Both the position numbers and the translations under genes were made by a program. Below the pieces are notes generated by a model that did not search any database, was not told the DNA's origin, and saw nothing but the letters and a program-made list of their open reading frames with translations. This document shows positions 1-8,764 of a stretch of 64,000 nucleotides of DNA, one piece after another. This DNA is from HGM04593 sp045591315 (GTDB taxonomy: Bacteria > Bacteroidota > Bacteroidia > Bacteroidales > Bacteroidaceae). Positions within the stretch are counted from its first letter, which is position 1, and every line of letters begins with the position of its first letter. The stretch spans positions 52,933 to 116,932 of the forward strand of contig JAZNSN010000058.1 of assembly GCA_045591315.1 (NCBI GenBank). The letters are read 5' to 3'.

Positions 1-1245
1 ATATGGCGGTTTCTCCTCCTGAGCCGTAATTTGGGGATTCTCCGTCTGTTTGACAGCGGCAGTATTCATGTTGCTGCTGCAATTGGCTTCAATCTTATTG
101 AATATGGGTTTCAGTAATTTAGGGCTACGCCCTCCACCGTCATCACTATCGCTATCGCTCATCTGGGACAGCTCAATAAGTGTAAGTTCCGCCAGAAGTC
201 TTTTGTTGCGGCTGGTTCTGTAATTCATTCCGCAGTTGTTGCAAAGCTTGATAGCCTTGAACAAGAACCTTGCCGAACATCTCTTTGCCTGCTGCATATA
301 GCGGTTACGCAATTCATTGCTTCCTTCGAATAGAGATGCAGTTGCCTCATCTCCATTTACAAGCAGGTCTCTGAAGTGCGATGCAGCTCCTTCTATGAAT
401 ATATTGCCTTCGAAACCTTTGTTCAGGACTTCATTGAAGAGAAGCATGCATTGTGATGTCTTGCCTTCGAGTATAAAATCGGTAAGCCTGAAGTAATATT
501 CATAATCAAGCACGTTCAGGCTTTCTATTACTTTATTATAAGTAAGGTCCCCTTGCGTAAAGCTGACCATCTGGTCAAACAGCGACAATGCATCTCTCAT
601 GCAACCGTCTGATTTCTGTGCAATAATGCGCAAAGCTTCGTGTTCGGTGTTGACTCCCTCCTTGCCAGCGATGTTCTGTAGGTGAGAAATAATGTCAGCA
701 CTTTCGATACGGCTGAAATCGTATATCTGACAACGCGACAGGATTGTCGGGATTATCTTGTGTTTCTCTGTTGTGGCAAGAATGAATATTGCATGTGCCG
801 GCGGTTCTTCAAGTGTTTTCAGAAATGCATTGAAGGCCGCTTGGGACAGCATATGTACCTCGTCGATGATATATACCTTATATTTGCCGACCTGGGGTGG
901 AATGCGTACCTGCTCGTTCAGTGAGCGTATGTCTTCTACAGAGTTATTGCTGGCCGCGTCGAGTTCGTATATGGAGTACGATCTCTGTTGGTTGAAAGAC
1001 TTGCACGACTCGCATTCGTTGCATGGCTCGCCGTCACTGGTCGGGTTCAAGCAGTTTATTGTCTTGGCGAATATTCTGGCGCAGGTTGTCTTTCCTACTC
1101 CACGAGGGCCGCAGAAGAGATATGCATGTGCCAGCTTGCCGCTGTGAATTGCATTCTTGAGAGTTGTCGTCAATGATTTCTGTGCAACAACAGACTCGAA
1201 CGTGTCAGGGCGATACTTTCTCGCCGAAACAATATAATTCTCCAT
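1..1245 (-). CDS. dnaX: DNA polymerase III subunit gamma/tau, C-terminus cut by window edge
   Basis: The clamp-loader ATPase subunit loads the beta clamp during replication. The start codon at 1243-1245 gives 415 residues before the window ends. Walker A (GPRGVGKT) lies at residues 46-53. A zinc module with Cys65, Cys75, Cys78 and Cys81 follows, and the Walker B segment DEVH is at 128-131. The SRC sensor segment (LSRCQIYDF) is also visible. The tau-type C-terminal tail runs off the edge, so its length is unknown. A -7 box at 1306-1313 supports transcription from just upstream. The family is certain; the extent is partial. Confidence 0.95.
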   Translation of the reverse strand, partial: MENYIVSARKYRPDTFESVVAQKSLTTTLKNAIHSGKLAHAYLFCGPRGVGKTTCARIFAKTINCLNPTSDGEPCNECESCKSFNQQRSYSIYELDAASNNSVEDIRSLNEQVRIPPQVGKYKVYIIDEVHMLSQAAFNAFLKTLEEPPAHAIFILATTEKHKIIPTILSRCQIYDFSRIESADIISHLQNIAGKEGVNTEHEALRIIAQKSDGCMRDALSLFDQMVSFTQGDLTYNKVIESLNVLDYEYYFRLTDFILEGKTSQCMLLFNEVLNKGFEGNIFIEGAASHFRDLLVNGDEATASLFEGSNELRNRYMQQAKRCSARFLFKAIKLCNNCGMNYRTSRNKRLLAELTLIELSQMSDSDSDDGGGRSPKLLKPIFNKIEANCSSNMNTAAVKQTENPQITAQEEKPPY

Positions 1246-1305
1246 ATTGATTAATGTAGTATTCTTGTAGGCAATCCTGCAGTGCAGGAGACTTCTCTCT
1301 AACTG

Positions 1306-1313
1306 CAAAGATA
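1306..1313 (-). promoter_or_regulatory. Bacteroidota -7 box for dnaX
   Basis: TATCTTTG on the minus strand matches the Bacteroidota TAnnTTTG element, about 60 bp upstream of the dnaX start. A TTTTG near 1330-1337 could be the -33 element. This is a motif match only. Confidence 0.5.
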
Positions 1314-1430
1314 ATGCAAACAACGCGTAGGACAAAATGTTGAAATGAAATTTACCATAGCAAAATCCCCTCTTTTACAATTCTTGTGAACTAATTGCAT
1401 GACAGCAGTTAAGGTTACATTGTTTTTTTA

Positions 1431-1438
1431 TAACTTTG
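1431..1438 (+). promoter_or_regulatory. -7 box for the ftsB-like gene
   Basis: TAACTTTG lies 25 bp upstream of the 1464 start codon, with a TTACATTG segment at 1415-1422 in the -33 position. The placement fits a short 5' leader. Confidence 0.55.
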
Positions 1439-1463
1439 CAGAGCATCAAAACTCCAATTAGTC

Positions 1464-1781
1464 ATGTTCCGTAGAATTCTTCAGAAAATCATGCCTGTCC
1501 TGAACTGGATACGTTGTCACAAGTATATATCTGTGACACTGGTCTTTCTTGCCATAATATTTGTAATAGATGACAATAGCATGATAAAACATTTCGACAA
1601 CAGACGTGTCATAAGTGAACTTGAGGAGGAGATTGAACTGATGAGGCGTGATTCTGCAATCATAATGCAGAAACAGGAGCAACTTGACCGTAATTGTGAC
1701 AAAGATGTCGTTGAGAAGTTAGCAAGAGACAGATACGGAATGCACAAGGAGAATGAAGAGGTTTTTATAATAGAGGAATGA
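1464..1781 (+). CDS. Septum formation initiator, FtsB/DivIC-like
   Basis: This 105-residue protein has one transmembrane helix (about residues 22-38) followed by a coiled coil rich in Glu, Leu and Arg (about 48-80). It ends in a short acidic tail, with the segment EKLARDRYGM typical of the FtsB/DivIC family. Such proteins link FtsL and FtsQ in the divisome at the inner membrane. The stop overlaps the start of the next gene by 4 bp (ATGA), which suggests an operon. A -7 box lies at 1431-1438. FtsB and DivIC cannot be told apart from sequence alone. Confidence 0.8.
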   Translation: MFRRILQKIMPVLNWIRCHKYISVTLVFLAIIFVIDDNSMIKHFDNRRVISELEEEIELMRRDSAIIMQKQEQLDRNCDKDVVEKLARDRYGMHKENEEVFIIEE

Positions 1782-2119
1782 TGAGATTTGCCGCTGTATT
1801 ATATTATTTGGGAGCTTTGGCTCTTTTTACAGGTCTTGTCCTAAGGATGTTTATGCCTGATTTATATGCATATGTGTATAGTGCAGGCGCGTTTCTTTTT
1901 GCAGTCATGCAGTTTGTGCTGCGTCCGCGTCAGAAGGGGCTTGCTCTCCGCCGTCTGGTGTTCCAGCAGCAGTTGGCGGGCGTATTGTTCATCGTAGCTG
2001 GTGTGCTTATGTTCACTCATGTCAGGAATGAGTGGCTTGTGGCATTGACATGTGCAGTCCTTGTTGAACTTTATACGGCTTATCGTATTCCTCAGGAATT
2101 GGACAAGGAAAAGCAATGA
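1778..2119 (+). CDS. Small integral membrane protein of unknown function
   Basis: The 113-residue product has four hydrophobic stretches (about residues 5-25, 30-46, 64-82 and 88-103) joined by short basic loops, so a four-helix inner-membrane protein is likely. It overlaps the divisome-like gene by 4 bp and is probably cotranscribed, which hints at an envelope role without proving one. It converges on the glucosaminidase gene. I do not recognise a named family. Confidence 0.65.
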   Translation: MMRFAAVLYYLGALALFTGLVLRMFMPDLYAYVYSAGAFLFAVMQFVLRPRQKGLALRRLVFQQQLAGVLFIVAGVLMFTHVRNEWLVALTCAVLVELYTAYRIPQELDKEKQ

Positions 2120-2147
2120 CCATGATTGTGGGTGACGTTGCAGTTTC

Positions 2148-3098
2148 TTATCTTAATCTTATGACGTCACCGACTTTCAGTCTTGTGTAGCCGTTGTATT
2201 GAGGATTCATTCTATACAGGCTTTTCAGTCTTATCCCATAGATTTGGGAGATGCTGTATAGGCTCTCTCCGTTTCTGGTTCTGTGGAATTTGTATTTGCC
2301 GGTAGCCTTGCTGCGCTTCTTCTCAATATAGATTATATCACCCTCTTCTATTGTATATCCTTTATACAGATCGTTGTAGCTGATGAGCTTGCTTTTTGAT
2401 ATTCCGAGCTCCTTCGAGAGTTTGGAGAATGTATCTCCTTGTCCGGCAACAATATAAAGCAAGTCGTTCGATTTGAATATTGCTCTTTGAGGTGTCCTTA
2501 TCTGAGCATTCTGCCTTTTCTTGTCCACCTTTATGTCCGACATTCTATAGCGGTCATATTCCTGTAAGTTGTACTTCTCGATTAGTGCGACAAGTTTGGT
2601 GTGGTATTGCCTGTCCTCTGCATAGTAAGCATCCCTTAACCCTTTTGCCCAGCCCTTGTAGTCGGTCTTCTTCAGTTTGAATAGTGGAGCATATCTCTTG
2701 TTTATTACGAGAAAATGTGAATGGTCCTCATATGAGTCGCCTGCATTGTCATATACACGGAACTTGCGCAATGCTCCGTTATCCATCACCTTTATCGTTC
2801 TTCCTTTCCATCTCTTGTCGGCCTTGATACCAAAATGGTTCTTGCCTTCAGTCGCCAAGCGGCTTTTCCCCGAACCGCTTTCGAGCAGTCCTTGTGCAAG
2901 GGTGATGCTTGCTGGAATACCGTGTCTTTCCATTTGCTCTACAGCCAAAGGATAGAATGTAAGAATATACCTTTCACTGTCATTCCGTGCTTGTGATATC
3001 TCTTTTGGAAGCTTCTCTTTCCTCTCGCCTTTTTTGCTCGTGGCACATCCCGAAAGCAGAAAAACTGCAATTATTGTCAGTATATATATTGTTCTCAT
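2148..3098 (-). CDS. Glucosaminidase-domain lipoprotein with LysM repeats
   Basis: The protein has 316 residues with a lipoprotein signal (LLSGC, lipidated Cys18). A mannosyl-glycoprotein endo-beta-N-acetylglucosaminidase-like domain follows (about 45-185), with the catalytic-region segment ITLAQGLLESGSGKS. Two LysM-type modules (about 213-257 and 270-315) then bind peptidoglycan. It probably cleaves cell-wall glycan at the periplasmic face of the envelope. It is transcribed divergently from cdd. The domain order is typical of Bacteroidota autolysins. Confidence 0.88.
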   Translation of the reverse strand: MRTIYILTIIAVFLLSGCATSKKGERKEKLPKEISQARNDSERYILTFYPLAVEQMERHGIPASITLAQGLLESGSGKSRLATEGKNHFGIKADKRWKGRTIKVMDNGALRKFRVYDNAGDSYEDHSHFLVINKRYAPLFKLKKTDYKGWAKGLRDAYYAEDRQYHTKLVALIEKYNLQEYDRYRMSDIKVDKKRQNAQIRTPQRAIFKSNDLLYIVAGQGDTFSKLSKELGISKSKLISYNDLYKGYTIEEGDIIYIEKKRSKATGKYKFHRTRNGESLYSISQIYGIRLKSLYRMNPQYNGYTRLKVGDVIRLR

Positions 3099-3173
3099 TA
3101 TGTTGCTGTTTCTGAAATCTATGCAAATTAAGTGAATTAATTGTTTTTAAGCAAGATTTCGCGTATATTCGCA

Positions 3174-3181
3174 CTAATAAA
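3174..3181 (+). promoter_or_regulatory. -7 box upstream of cdd
   Basis: TATATTCG is a one-mismatch version of the TAnnTTTG box. It lies in the cdd/glucosaminidase intergenic region, upstream of both possible cdd starts. Confidence 0.35.
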
Positions 3182-3241
3182 AACCGCTGAATCCGTCTTC
3201 TTTTGTATATGACAACGGGTTCGGCAATAGATTTGGAAGAT

Positions 3242-3724
3242 ATGAAGGAGAATGTTATTCAGACTAGAATCAAGGTCTGTACATTGGATGAGTTGTCAGC
3301 CGAGGACAGGGAAGTGGTGGATGCTGCACGACGTGCGACAGCCAACAGTTATGCAATATATTCGCATTTCAATGTAGGTGCAGCGGTTCGTCTTGAAGAC
3401 GGAACTGTTGTTTGTGGAACAAATCAGGAGAATGCAGCCTATCCTTCAGGGATTTGTGCTGAGCGTACTACGCTTTTCTGGGCAAACTCCCAATATCCCG
3501 ATAAGGCCGTCACTCTGCTTGCCATAGCTGCGAGAACCGATGGCGGAGAACTGGAAAGGCCGATTCCTCCATGTGGTGCATGCCGTCAGGTTATGTTGGA
3601 AACCGAGAAACGGTATAACCGCCCTATGAAGATAATCCTTTTCGGAACAAAGGAGTGCTATGTCCTGGAGGAAGGTGTGAAAGCTCTGTTGCCGCTGTCG
3701 TTCGATGCCGGTTTTCTTGAGTGA
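3242..3724 (+). CDS. cdd: Cytidine deaminase
   Basis: The enzyme hydrolyses cytidine and deoxycytidine to uridine forms in pyrimidine salvage. The zinc and catalytic motifs are both present: CAERTT (Cys plus catalytic Glu) and PCGACRQ (two further Cys ligands). From the chosen start at 3242 (MKENV) it has 160 residues, the usual size for Bacteroidota homologues. An in-frame ATG at 3203 would add 13 residues of poor similarity to the family. It is followed closely by the phosphatase and ruvC, suggesting one transcript. Confidence 0.92.
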   Translation: MKENVIQTRIKVCTLDELSAEDREVVDAARRATANSYAIYSHFNVGAAVRLEDGTVVCGTNQENAAYPSGICAERTTLFWANSQYPDKAVTLLAIAARTDGGELERPIPPCGACRQVMLETEKRYNRPMKIILFGTKECYVLEEGVKALLPLSFDAGFLE

Positions 3725-3740
3725 TAATGGGATTCCTGCT

Positions 3741-4211
3741 ATGAAAAGAATAATGTTTGTATGCCATGGCAACATCTGCCGTTCACCAATGGCAGAATTT
3801 ATAATGAAGGATCTTGTTCGCAAGGCATTTGCTGAAGAAGAGTTCTATATAGAGTCATCTGCGACAAGCCGTGAGGAAATCGGTAATCCAATATACTCTC
3901 CAGCAGCCTACACCTTGTCATTGCATGGAATAGAAAGCGACGGCCATGCAGCGCGGCAGTTCACAATTCACGATTACAATAGCTTCGATATGGTTGTTGT
4001 AATGGAAGAGTACAACGTAGGCAACTTGATGCGCATTATCGGTTGCGATTGCGAAAACAAGGTGTGGAAACTGCTCGATTTCATTGTGGAAGAGCCCAGT
4101 CGCAGGCTGGGCGAGGATATTTCCGACCCTTGGTATCACGGTAACTTCGACAAGACATACAAGGAGATATTGGCCGGGTGCAAGGCCTTGATGCGATATT
4201 TGGGATATTGA
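3741..4211 (+). CDS. Low-molecular-weight protein-tyrosine-phosphatase
   Basis: The active-site P-loop CHGNICRS starts at Cys8 and ends at Arg14, the C(X)5R signature. The general-acid segment DISDPWYHG is near the C-terminus, as expected. The 156-residue length fits the family. The start at 3741 puts MKRIMFVCHGN at the N-terminus; an upstream in-frame ATG at 3705 overlaps cdd and is less likely. In bacteria these enzymes often act on tyrosine kinases of polysaccharide export, but no such kinase is nearby. Confidence 0.9.
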   Translation: MKRIMFVCHGNICRSPMAEFIMKDLVRKAFAEEEFYIESSATSREEIGNPIYSPAAYTLSLHGIESDGHAARQFTIHDYNSFDMVVVMEEYNVGNLMRIIGCDCENKVWKLLDFIVEEPSRRLGEDISDPWYHGNFDKTYKEILAGCKALMRYLGY

Positions 4212-4212
4212 T

Positions 4213-4788
4213 ATGAATAATAGGTGTGTTGAGGCCGACGATCGTGTTATAATGGGAATAGACCCTGGTACCAATATCATGGGTTATGCATTCATTGGTG
4301 TCAATGGCAATAAGGCCCATCTGATTGCCATGGGGGTTATTGATCTGCGCAAATGTAAGGATATGTACATGAAGCTAGGTGAGATATTTACCCGTGTCCA
4401 AGGGCTTATAAATTCTTTCCTACCAGATGAACTGGCAATTGAGGCTCCTTTTTTCGGCAAGAATGTGCAGAGTATGCTTAAATTGGGCAGGGCTCAGGGT
4501 GTTGCTATTGCTGCCGCAATAAGCCGTCAGGTTCCTATACACGAATATGCTCCTATGAAGATAAAGATGGCAATCACCGGCAATGGTTCATCGTCAAAAG
4601 AGCAGGTTGCCGACATGTTGCGTCGGATGTTGAATATCTCCAGTGAAGAGATGCCTCATTTTATGGATGCTACAGATGCATTGGGAGCCGCATTCTGCCA
4701 TTTTATACAACGCGGTCGCCCGGTATCGGACAAGAAGTACAGTTCATGGGCCGATTTTGCGGCCAAGAATCCGGGCAAGGTAAAATAA
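4213..4788 (+). CDS. ruvC: Crossover junction endodeoxyribonuclease RuvC
   Basis: This Holliday-junction resolvase has 191 residues. The four acidic catalytic residues can be placed at Asp17 (GIDPGTNIMGY), Glu77 (LAIEAPFF), Asp152 and Asp155 (HFMDATDALGAA). It begins 2 bp after the phosphatase stop and is followed by a strong palindromic terminator. No ruvA or ruvB lies in the window. All the active-site residues look intact. Confidence 0.95.
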   Translation: MNNRCVEADDRVIMGIDPGTNIMGYAFIGVNGNKAHLIAMGVIDLRKCKDMYMKLGEIFTRVQGLINSFLPDELAIEAPFFGKNVQSMLKLGRAQGVAIAAAISRQVPIHEYAPMKIKMAITGNGSSSKEQVADMLRRMLNISSEEMPHFMDATDALGAAFCHFIQRGRPVSDKKYSSWADFAAKNPGKVK

Positions 4789-4818
4789 ATAAACAGCTCA
4801 CAGAGCTGTTTATTTATT
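4784..4818. terminator. Bidirectional terminator between ruvC and the PorE-like gene
   Basis: A perfect 16-bp inverted repeat (arms 4784-4799 and 4803-4818, loop ACA) has an AT-rich outer stem that gives a T-rich 3' side in both directions. It overlaps the ruvC stop and touches the stop of the opposing gene. Confidence 0.85.
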
Positions 4819-6808
4819 ATTTATATAGTCCATAAGTTGTACGCAGAACCTGGAACTCGGTACGGCGGTTCAGTTGATGGCACTCTTCCTGCTGTTCCTC
4901 ATTTTCAAGAGCATTGATGAACTCTTCAGTAAGCAGGTCACCTTCTTTCAGGTACTTGTATTTCTCTGTCATCTTCTTGGTTATCTCCTTAGGTTTGCTT
5001 TCTCCATATCCCTTTGCTGTGAGACGTTCCTTTTCTATACCATTTTCTATAAGATACCTGACAACAGATTCTGCGCGTGCCTGTGACAGTTTCTCGTTAT
5101 ACTTGTCAGTTCCTCGGTAGTCGCAGTGCGCTGCAAGCTCTATGGTTACATTCGGGTTCAGTTCAAGCAACTTGACAAGTTCATCAAGCGATGTTGTCGA
5201 TTCCGGTGTCAGAGTTGCTCTGTCAAACTCATAGAAGATGTTGTCTATGAGCACCGGGCGGGTTATTGACGGCAGGGCAAAATCGCGCTGGTATTCGTTG
5301 TATCCCTCAGTAGAGTCGGCTTTCAGTTCCTGCATCGTATTGAGGTATCCCTTGCATGTGCCCAGCATGACATACTCTACGCCTGGTGTTATCCGGACTC
5401 TGTATGAACCGTCCTTCATGACTCCGAAACTGGTATTCGTACCGTCATCTCCAATCATGTATATAATACCTTCGGGCAGTTCATAGCCGTCCTTCTCATA
5501 TATCCATCCGTGAAGGATGTGCACGGTCTCAGGAAGCAGAAACGAATAGATGTGGTCCCAACCGCGTGCATCCCCCCTGTTGGAGGAGAAATATCCTCGG
5601 TACAGACCCGGTGCAAATGTCATTCCGAAGTCATCACCATTGGAGTTTACCGGTGCTCCGATGTTGCTTACCTTCCATACAGTATCGTTTTCCTGTACTG
5701 CACTGTAAATATCCAGTCCTCCCATTCCGGGGTATCCGTCCGAAGAGAAGAAGAGTTCTCCTTTTGGGCCGAATGAGGGGAACTGCTCGTCTCCCTCGGT
5801 ATTTATGTACGGTCCGAGATTTTCGACAATCCCTTCAAGAGCCTTGCTTGAGCCTATGTAGTATTTCCATATATCAAGACCTCCATAACCTCCTGCCATA
5901 GTAGATGTGAAATAGAGCCAATTCCCGTCAGGCGAGACTGCCGGATGTGCATATGCTGCAAGTGTATCGCTTGATATGTTCACCGGTTCGGGTTTGCTCC
6001 ATGAGGCATCGCTTCTATGGCTTCTGTATATCTCGGCAAAGCGTGGATAATGAGGGTCTGTAGCGCACCTTGTAAAATACATTACTCCTCCGTCGCGTGT
6101 AAATGCCGGTGCACCGTCCTCGTATTCACTGTTTACATCCCCGTCAATCTTTTCTGTCTTTTGCCATTTGCCCTTCTCGTCGCGTTTTGTAAGGAACAGG
6201 TCCGAGAATTCCTGTCCTGTTATGCCGCTAATATCGTCGCCGGTCGCATCCTTTCTGGTGCTTGTCGTAACAATCATCGTTGTATCCTCACCAACGTATG
6301 CCGGGCACAGGTCACTGCGTTGTCCGTTCAGTTCCTTGGCTTTGGCTACAATGTATCTGCTAGGGTTCTTCTTCCACTCCTGTGATTGTTTTGCTGCCTG
6401 CAGGCCAATCTTGGCCATGCGGTTGTCCGGGTTTTTTTCTAAGAACGCCTCATAGCTCTTTTGCGATGCCTTGTAATCTCCTTTTTCAAGTTGCGCGTCG
6501 GCAAGGTACAATAAAGCCAAAGAGTCGGGGTAGCCATACCGTACCGCATTCTGGTATGCACCCACTGCAAATACAGGACTATTCATCTTCCTGTAGCACT
6601 CAGCCATCTTCCATGCAACAGTGCCTCGCTTCTTGCGGTCCTTAGGCGATATTCTCCTATAAGCACTTTTGTACTCTTTTGCAGCTTCGTAATACTCCAT
6701 TATGGCTGCATATCTGTCACCTTTCTTTATAGCCTTGTCCACTCCGCATGATACAAGTAGCGTAGCAATCAGGAATATTGCCGGTAAATATCTCAATTTG
6801 TTGTACAC
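4817..6808 (-). CDS. PorE-like OmpA-family lipoprotein (TPR, beta-propeller, CRD, OmpA)
   Basis: The 663-residue protein has a lipobox (LVSC, Cys21) and TPR-like helices (about 30-140). A PD40/WD40-like propeller follows (about 170-425, with segments such as SPDGNWLYFTS), then a small carboxypeptidase-regulatory-like domain (about 430-510). The OmpA peptidoglycan-binding domain is at about 525-660 (IELAAHCDYRGTDKYN). This order matches PorE of Porphyromonas, a type IX secretion component anchored to peptidoglycan. Assignment to T9SS is inference; other Bacteroidota OmpA proteins share the layout. A T9SS-type substrate is encoded at 13735-15798. Confidence 0.8.
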   Translation of the reverse strand: MYNKLRYLPAIFLIATLLVSCGVDKAIKKGDRYAAIMEYYEAAKEYKSAYRRISPKDRKKRGTVAWKMAECYRKMNSPVFAVGAYQNAVRYGYPDSLALLYLADAQLEKGDYKASQKSYEAFLEKNPDNRMAKIGLQAAKQSQEWKKNPSRYIVAKAKELNGQRSDLCPAYVGEDTTMIVTTSTRKDATGDDISGITGQEFSDLFLTKRDEKGKWQKTEKIDGDVNSEYEDGAPAFTRDGGVMYFTRCATDPHYPRFAEIYRSHRSDASWSKPEPVNISSDTLAAYAHPAVSPDGNWLYFTSTMAGGYGGLDIWKYYIGSSKALEGIVENLGPYINTEGDEQFPSFGPKGELFFSSDGYPGMGGLDIYSAVQENDTVWKVSNIGAPVNSNGDDFGMTFAPGLYRGYFSSNRGDARGWDHIYSFLLPETVHILHGWIYEKDGYELPEGIIYMIGDDGTNTSFGVMKDGSYRVRITPGVEYVMLGTCKGYLNTMQELKADSTEGYNEYQRDFALPSITRPVLIDNIFYEFDRATLTPESTTSLDELVKLLELNPNVTIELAAHCDYRGTDKYNEKLSQARAESVVRYLIENGIEKERLTAKGYGESKPKEITKKMTEKYKYLKEGDLLTEEFINALENEEQQEECHQLNRRTEFQVLRTTYGLYK

Positions 6809-6888
6809 TGTTATCTCTTTTAGTTTTATTATAACTTGTAAAAAGGCAATTTATTATATAAGAACTTGTATTTATGCATAGTTGGCTT

Positions 6889-8688
6889 CTATGCACCGTT
6901 GCTTTCCCCTTGCATAATGCTGTTGTCGCGCAACACATCGTTCACCACTTCCTGGAGCATTGCCTTAAGTTCTTCTATGAATATCCTGGCCTCATATTGC
7001 CGTTTCTCAATGTCACGCAGCTTCTTCTCCCACCGTCCGGTAAGCTCTGCGCTTTTCAGCAGTTCGTTCTTTATGAGCCCGACAAGCTCTATTCCGGTCG
7101 GTGTCGCAACAATGTTCTTTTTCTCACGTCTTATGTAGTTGCGCTTGTATAGTGTCTCAATTATGGCTGCGCGTGTAGATGGGCGTCCTATTCCATTCTC
7201 CTTCATGGCATCGCGCAGTTCCTCGTCATCGACAAGCTTGCCGGCGGTTTCCATTGCACGAAGTAGGGTAGCTTCGGTATAAGGCTTCGGAGGCTGTGTC
7301 CATTTTTCTGCAAGTCCTGGTGTGTGCGGTCCGCTTTCTCCTACTGTAAACGAAGGAAGGAAGTTTTCTTTTTCTCCCTCTTTCTCATCATTGCTGTCTC
7401 CGGCAAAGACGGTTCTCCAGCCCGGTTCAGTAATCTCTTTGCCCGTTGTCTTGAATTCCACACCTGCACTTTCTCCTAGCACTGTTGTGCTGCGGAATTT
7501 GCAATCGGGGTAGAAAACTGCGATGAAATGTCTTGCAACAAGGTCATATACCTTCTTCTCAAGGTCGGTCAATCCTTGCGGGTAAACGCCTGTAGGTATA
7601 ATGGCATGGTGGTCCGTTACTTTCTTGTTGTCAAAGACTTTCTTTGACTTGTTCAAAGGCTTGCCGGCAAGAGGCATTGTAAGGGCCTGATAGTCACGCA
7701 ATCCCTTCAGTATATTCGCGCACTTGGGATATATGTCATCACTCAGGAATGTAGTATCTACGCGCGGATATGTCGTTACCTTTTTCTCATACAACGACTG
7801 TATGGTCTGCAGTGTCTGTTCGGCCGAAAGCCCGAATTTCCTGTTGCAGTCCACTTGCAGCGAGGTTAGGTCGTAAAGCCGTGGAGGGAGTTCCGTTCCG
7901 TTCTTTGCTGTCACGTTAGTGATTGTAAAAGGCTCTCCTGTTATTTTTTCAAGAGCCTCACGTCCTTTCTCCTCGCTGTCGAAACGTCCTTCTGTAATGC
8001 TGAAGGTGGTGTCCCGGTATGTTGTCTTCAGTTCCCAGTAGGGTTGGGGTACAAAATTCTCTATTTCAAGGTGCCTTTTGACTATAAGTGCAAGGGTCGG
8101 AGTCTGTACTCTGCCAATCGATAGCACCTGTCGGTTCTTTGCATACTTAAGTGTGTATAGCCTTGTTGCGTTCATACCGAGCAGCCAGTCTCCGATAGCC
8201 CGGCTGAGCCCGGCTTCATAAAGGGACTGGTACTCGCTCTGGTCCTTAAGTGTCGCAAAACCTTCACGTATGGCCTCTTCGGTGAGTGAAGATACCCATA
8301 GTCTCTTTACGGGGCATTTTGCCTGCGCTTTCTGCATTACCCACCGTTGTATAAGTTCACCTTCCTGTCCGGCATCACCGCAGTTCACAATCATTTCGGC
8401 ATCCTTCATCAGCCGTTCAATTATGCCGAACTGCTTCTCTATCCCCTTGTCATTTATCAGCTTAATTCCGAAGCGTGGCGGAATCATCGGCAGGCTGCCG
8501 AGGCTCCACCTTTGCCACATTGGGGTATAGTCATTCGGTTCCTTGAGTGTGCAAAGGTGACCGAAGGTCCATGTGACCTGGTACCCGTTGCCCTCAAAGA
8601 AACCCTCACGACGGTTCCTTGCCCCTAAAATGTCTGCTATCTCTTTTGCTACACTAGGCTTCTCTGCAATACAGACTATCATCGTCAA
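6889..8688 (-). CDS. topB: DNA topoisomerase III
   Basis: This type IA topoisomerase relaxes and decatenates DNA. The TOPRIM segment begins IVCIAEKPSVAKEI and contains CGDAGQEGELIQ. The catalytic tyrosine lies in TTYPRVDTTFLS. At 599 residues it is shorter than many TopB proteins and has no C-terminal cysteine-rich zinc fingers. ATGs at 8688 and 8682 are both possible starts. There are no conjugation genes around it, so it looks chromosomal rather than plasmid-derived. Confidence 0.92.
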   Translation of the reverse strand: MTMIVCIAEKPSVAKEIADILGARNRREGFFEGNGYQVTWTFGHLCTLKEPNDYTPMWQRWSLGSLPMIPPRFGIKLINDKGIEKQFGIIERLMKDAEMIVNCGDAGQEGELIQRWVMQKAQAKCPVKRLWVSSLTEEAIREGFATLKDQSEYQSLYEAGLSRAIGDWLLGMNATRLYTLKYAKNRQVLSIGRVQTPTLALIVKRHLEIENFVPQPYWELKTTYRDTTFSITEGRFDSEEKGREALEKITGEPFTITNVTAKNGTELPPRLYDLTSLQVDCNRKFGLSAEQTLQTIQSLYEKKVTTYPRVDTTFLSDDIYPKCANILKGLRDYQALTMPLAGKPLNKSKKVFDNKKVTDHHAIIPTGVYPQGLTDLEKKVYDLVARHFIAVFYPDCKFRSTTVLGESAGVEFKTTGKEITEPGWRTVFAGDSNDEKEGEKENFLPSFTVGESGPHTPGLAEKWTQPPKPYTEATLLRAMETAGKLVDDEELRDAMKENGIGRPSTRAAIIETLYKRNYIRREKKNIVATPTGIELVGLIKNELLKSAELTGRWEKKLRDIEKRQYEARIFIEELKAMLQEVVNDVLRDNSIMQGESNGA

Positions 8689-8709
8689 TCAATGCCCTGT
8701 TGTGTTGAT

Positions 8710-8743
8710 AAACTCCTTAATGCCACACAACATTAAGGAGTTT
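8710..8743 (-). terminator. Terminator after mutB
   Basis: A perfect 13-bp stem (8710-8722 and 8731-8743) with an 8-nt loop lies 22 bp beyond the mutB stop. Confidence 0.75.
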
Positions 8744-8764
8744 GTCAGTTTATCATCAAATCAT

